From NCBI GenBank assembly GCA_964636385.1, contig CAZWSC010000116.1, positions 1-32,960 on the forward strand: a stretch of 32,960 bases of DNA, given 5' to 3'. This document shows positions 30,301-32,960 of this stretch, one piece after another. The DNA comes from CAZWSC01 sp964636385 (GTDB lineage Bacteria > Eisenbacteria > RBG-16-71-46 > CAIMUX01). Numbering within the stretch: the first letter of the stretch is position 1; each line of letters begins with the position of its first letter. The notes below the pieces were generated by a model that saw only the letters and a program-made list of their open reading frames with translations, was not told the origin of the DNA and made no database searches. The position numbers and the translations under genes were made by a program.

Positions 30301-32960
30301 CCGGACGGTTTGCTTCTCTCCGCCGCCGTGGGGCGTTCGTTCGGTGGGCCTGCACCATCGCAGGCCCTGCGGAGGGGAATCACACACCTGACCGTCGAAC
30401 TGGACAGGGAGTCGGCCGAACCGGGCGATACAGTGCACGCCGTATTCTCCACGCCGCCCGGGGGGGCGGAGGGTCTGGTCCTCCTGGAGAGCGGCGGAGT
30501 TGTCAGCGCATCCAGGATGTCGCTGACCGGAACGCCGTCGGTGCCGGTGCCGCTCATGGACACAACCCCGCCAGATGCATCGGTCGCCGTGCTCCTTGCC
30601 GGATCGGGCCAAACCCCGATGCACCCGCCGGAAGGACCAAGGCGGTCTCTGCCGTTCTTTGCCCGCGGCTCCAACACCGTCCGGATCTCCAGGGAGATGT
30701 GGCGCGCGATGGTCGAAGTCCGGCCTGAGAGCGAAGTGGTCGGTCCCGGTGGGGAGATCGAGATCGAGGTACGCCTGACCACGCCTGGCGGCGAACCGAT
30801 CTCCGGGGAAATCGCCCTCGCGATCGTCGACGAGGCGGTCCTGGCACTCACCAGGGAGCAGGTCAAGGACCCGCTCGATACGCTGTTCCGGTATCGAGGA
30901 CCGGGCACGGTGTATGACGACATCCGTTACCAGCTTCAGCTCTCCCCGCCCCGCGACAAGGGTGAAGGCTCGCCGGGTGGAGGAGGAGAGGACGATCCCA
31001 GGGGGATGCCGTTCACCCGGGCCGACTTCAACCCCACCGCGTACTGGAACCCGGCGTTGGTCGCCGGGCGGGACGGGACGGCACGCGTGAGGGTGCGACT
31101 GCCCGACACGCTGACCAGGTACCGCATACGCGCCACTGCAGTGTGTGATGGAGAGCGTCATGGTGTCGGTGAGGCGGTGTTCAGGACTGATCAGCCGATT
31201 GTTGTGGAGCCCGCGGTCCCTCGTTTCGTGAGACTCGGCGACGAATGGATCCTCGGCGCAGTGGTTGAGAACCACACCGGGGAGGAAATGCGCATCGAGG
31301 TGCGATGCGAAGTCGAGGGAGCCGAGTTGCACGGGCGGGACCGGTGGAGGGGGAAGGTGCGGGCCGGCAGCACGGCGCGGGCGGACTTCCGGATCCGCTC
31401 TACCCAGGAGGGCGAAGTCAGCTTCGTCCTGCAGGCTGACGCCGGTGGCGATGTCCAGGGGGACAGGGTGCAGGGCTCCCTGGTCTGCTTCGATCCGGTG
31501 GAGACGATACCCGAGATCACGTTCGGCCGTGCCTATCCTGTCGCGGAAGAGGTCCTGGCCCTTGATGCCGATCTCCTGAGCGAGGCAGGAGAGCTGGAGG
31601 TGCGGATCGCAGCCAGCCTTCTTTCGGGGCTGTCAGGACCGGTTGACTACCTGGTCGACTATCCTCACCCGTGCCTGGAACAGCGCTGTTCCAGGCTCCT
31701 GGCCCTGCTGGCCCGCCGGGAGCTGGCTGACAGAATGCCGGCCGGAGGCCCCGGCCCGGCCGAGACCGACAGCCTCATGAAGGCAGGCATCGCGGACCTG
31801 CCGGCGCACAGCAGGCGGGGCAGTCTGAGCCTCTGGCCGGGGTGGTCCGGCGGGCACCCGTATCTGGACGGGTTTGTGTTGTACACGCTGTCGCGCCTGA
31901 TGAAGGCCGGTGTGGAGGTTCCGGGAGACTTCTACGGGGATGTGTGGCAGATTGTGAACTCGCATCTGGAAGCTGCAGTACGCGCCCCCCGCAACATCAG
32001 CTTCGACACGGAGGCCTTCCTCACATACGTGCTGACGGCATCACCCCCGGGTGGAGGGGTAACGGAGGAGCAGATCCGGAAGGCCGTCACCGACATCCAC
32101 CTGGAGCGCCTGGATGCAAGGCGCGACCGCATGAGCGCGGCCGGGAGGATCTGTCTCGTACTCGCAATGGGTGAGCTGGGGAGACGCAGACCTGAGTCGC
32201 GTGGCGTGTCACCGCGGCGAATGGAGTTCATCTTCGACGAGGCGGCGCAGGGGATCGACCGCACGGCCCGGCTGGCATCGATGCCGGCGGGCGGGGCTGA
32301 CTGGCCCTGGCGATCCTCGATGCAGGACCGCCTGCGTACAACCTCTCTGGGCGTGCTCTTCCTGAGCGAGAACTTCCCGATGCATCCCCTGCTCCCCTCA
32401 ATGGTCAACTGGCTGCTGGAACAGCGGCAGAGAGGCCGGTGGCGGAACACACACGAGAACGCATGGGCCCTGGAGGCTGTCAGGTCCTACGTGGAGCGTG
32501 CCGAGGATCTGATCCTGCCCATGCAGGGGCGCCTGACACCGGGGCTTTCCGCAAGCCGGGGGTTCCGGTTCACGGAAGAGGATCTGTCCCCCGTGAGCAT
32601 GCGGTTCACAGTGGAGGAGCTGGCCGCTATCCGCAGGCGGGATCCGGACTCCCGCGAGGTGCCCCTGAGGATCGAATCGGTGGGGCTGAACGCGCTCTAC
32701 TACGACTTGCGCCTTGAGCGCCATTACCGCGCGCTCGAGCGGGGGCCGCTTGAGGAGGGGCTTATCGTGTTCCGCCAGTACGTGCAGGCCGCAACCGGCA
32801 GGCCGACCGAGAGGCTTGATCGTGGAGAGCCGCTGCTCGTACACCTCGCCGTGGTTGTCCCCTGGGACGCCGAGTATCTCATCCTGGAGGATCATCTGCC
32901 GGCTGGAGTTGAGGCACTCAACATTCGCCTTCTCACAACCAGCCGCCTTCAGGCGCGCTC
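27340..32960 (+). CDS. Alpha-2-macroglobulin family lipoprotein (3' end outside window)
   Basis: At least 1873 residues with no stop before the window ends; the single frame is unbroken. It starts with a lipoprotein signal ending IAAC (Cys near residue 35), so it is likely anchored in the periplasm, where bacterial A2Ms trap intruding proteases. Family blocks in order are YSIDVTFSEPMV (MG1), KTDRPIYRPGETIHWKG (near 640), AIVDEAVLAL, NPTAYWNPALVAGRDGTARVRV (near 1231), the thioester site YPHPCLEQRCSR with C1445, and NTHENAWALEAVRSYV in the thioester domain. HLPAGVEALN near the window end is in the receptor-like part. The thioester site has Pro for the usual Gly before Cys and an extra Cys at 1450. 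GGGAGG precedes ATG 27340. E. coli YfhM is 1653 residues. The penicillin-binding protein pbpC, a frequent neighbour, would lie beyond the window if present. Confidence 0.92.
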   Translation, partial: MTVHTCREGARLSWLTPATTLLLLAATVFIAACDLEEGNPDTGSDLQAGLEVVLATPEGERRELYSIDVTFSEPMVRMGERGSGGGRGPIRIEPKLNGSFTWIGTRTVSFLLDSPPPTGTRITCTLPKGLKALSGRQLESDHTWSILYRPARLLASIPEIQPESEDQRPRPAHRRGWTAQPGRAHHLPDDPILLAFDRPVAGKALDGIAAHHRDGTVSLHRVPVLTEHLRALRGQNRGVDSLNVLALRPDSPFRRGESYSLVLTPSLMFEAGTVGLADSLVIPFRTTGLPGVSSASAFDGGIRVSLDSPVDPDTFLAHLEIEPRPDRLTARAWSMDGGYNVSVFGSFPPGQEVDLTVQAGLPDLTGQTTERAFTAKVRSPHADAVLRTEPSGGVIIPGQEEYLRLTARNAGPVRIRWVWITADEVPLYELADHWGGPVRISRERFRKGQEPAEGAERGMPWESRWQTEPDWFDASLNPDSLVRWERHLDRFEPRPGDAHLLLFEATAPGTVEKSSSWQPDTLLVSTSIQTTTLGISSRQGPDRSLIWVTDLVSGSPVPDAAVTLWNMQRSDDGPPGEPVWSGTTDSDGIAWTIGASEVQGRGFLRMVLAESRGRVAWLRLSEHYEDADRNRALPNTAFLKTDRPIYRPGETIHWKGVVRHSDREGLTPVDASGLSVVLRHWRHPEMRLPVRETPGGNPFGEIELPEEVPTGLYSLSLEIPTEGRQNQDGQATRPARTLPGTWVLVEAFRPPRFQAQVSTETPLVVSGDEARVAGSFAYFSGPPLSGQPVVWRTMRTESPWSPPGWEEFRFREDLAQRTWEPSTQEGPGPMLSGESRLDVGGRLDLKLPLTLPPQAGDSEVMVEIGARDLADQSAYDRTSIRLVHGPHRPGVRSRIPEAGSEGKGVWDWVVVDTEGKPVDGLPVTLELFRRDWKTARVLRVGGTFDYETSVKDTLLATVHTASGPGQQAQAFPVPEPGYYFMRAGIRQPDGLLLSAAVGRSFGGPAPSQALRRGITHLTVELDRESAEPGDTVHAVFSTPPGGAEGLVLLESGGVVSASRMSLTGTPSVPVPLMDTTPPDASVAVLLAGSGQTPMHPPEGPRRSLPFFARGSNTVRISREMWRAMVEVRPESEVVGPGGEIEIEVRLTTPGGEPISGEIALAIVDEAVLALTREQVKDPLDTLFRYRGPGTVYDDIRYQLQLSPPRDKGEGSPGGGGEDDPRGMPFTRADFNPTAYWNPALVAGRDGTARVRVRLPDTLTRYRIRATAVCDGERHGVGEAVFRTDQPIVVEPAVPRFVRLGDEWILGAVVENHTGEEMRIEVRCEVEGAELHGRDRWRGKVRAGSTARADFRIRSTQEGEVSFVLQADAGGDVQGDRVQGSLVCFDPVETIPEITFGRAYPVAEEVLALDADLLSEAGELEVRIAASLLSGLSGPVDYLVDYPHPCLEQRCSRLLALLARRELADRMPAGGPGPAETDSLMKAGIADLPAHSRRGSLSLWPGWSGGHPYLDGFVLYTLSRLMKAGVEVPGDFYGDVWQIVNSHLEAAVRAPRNISFDTEAFLTYVLTASPPGGGVTEEQIRKAVTDIHLERLDARRDRMSAAGRICLVLAMGELGRRRPESRGVSPRRMEFIFDEAAQGIDRTARLASMPAGGADWPWRSSMQDRLRTTSLGVLFLSENFPMHPLLPSMVNWLLEQRQRGRWRNTHENAWALEAVRSYVERAEDLILPMQGRLTPGLSASRGFRFTEEDLSPVSMRFTVEELAAIRRRDPDSREVPLRIESVGLNALYYDLRLERHYRALERGPLEEGLIVFRQYVQAATGRPTERLDRGEPLLVHLAVVVPWDAEYLILEDHLPAGVEALNIRLLTTSRLQAR

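Noticed and set aside
29731..31332. Long open frame (533 codons) on the minus strand
   Set aside because: It is antisense to the alpha-2-macroglobulin gene, whose frame is continuous and carries family motifs on both sides; the antisense product is His/Arg/Pro-rich with no recognisable domain.
1..32960. CRISPR array, defence island, prophage or insertion sequence
   Set aside because: No spaced direct repeats of CRISPR type, no Cas, nuclease, transposase, integrase or phage structural motifs were seen on either strand.

Overview
The window is GC-rich (roughly two thirds G+C by eye) and densely coded, with about 24 protein genes, strong GGAGG-type ribosome sites in front of most of them, and no gene-free stretch longer than 300 bases. 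No tRNA, intact rRNA, CRISPR array, transposase or phage gene is visible. The EttA-type ABC-F protein, lipoproteins, a GDP-heptose operon and an alpha-2-macroglobulin point to a Gram-negative bacterium. A small secreted protein combining RCC1-like repeats with an FlgD/secretion-like C-terminal tail is a style I associate with candidate phyla of the FCB group (Eisenbacteria, Krumholzibacteria, Fermentibacteria, Latescibacteria). That placement is inference.

Layout. 1-91: end region with a short 16S-like string. 92-3856 (minus): aminopeptidase P, nitroreductase and a polysaccharide flippase. 3966-6825 (plus): SDR-type epimerase, a secreted Cache-domain protein and a GNAT acetyltransferase, separated by a perfect 18-bp inverted repeat and a 9-bp periodic intergenic repeat. 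6862-9002 (minus): ABC-F protein EttA and a small VOC protein. 9167-11840 (plus): an Ig/NTF2-like lipoprotein, a secreted protein of unknown function and a TIGR00725/LOG-like protein. 11988-16713 (plus): methionyl-tRNA synthetase, then four tightly packed membrane-protein genes with no assigned function. 16799-26343 (minus): a small membrane protein, a very large CPBP (CAAX-type) protease with an internal duplication, the heptose genes gmhA, a GT4 glycosyltransferase, hddA and hddC, then a threonine dehydratase-like enzyme and a DUF72 protein. 26513-27043 (minus): the RCC1-like protein. 27340 to the end (plus): a lipoprotein alpha-2-macroglobulin that runs off the window.

How the genes work together. 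hddC, hddA, the glycosyltransferase and gmhA form one minus-strand operon with two ATGA stop/start overlaps. They would make GDP-D-glycero-alpha-D-manno-heptose for a surface glycan, but the GmhB phosphatase is missing from the window. The flippase at the left edge would suit the same surface-polysaccharide theme.

The best candidate for an undescribed system is the four-gene membrane cluster at 13605-16713. It has two polytopic membrane proteins and two proteins that each pair a large soluble domain with a transmembrane helix at both ends. Spacing is 10-12 bases, and related 41-bp sequences lie at both ends of the block. Second candidates are the duplicated 1136-residue CPBP protein and the alpha-2-macroglobulin, whose thioester site reads PCLEQRC instead of the usual GCxEQ.
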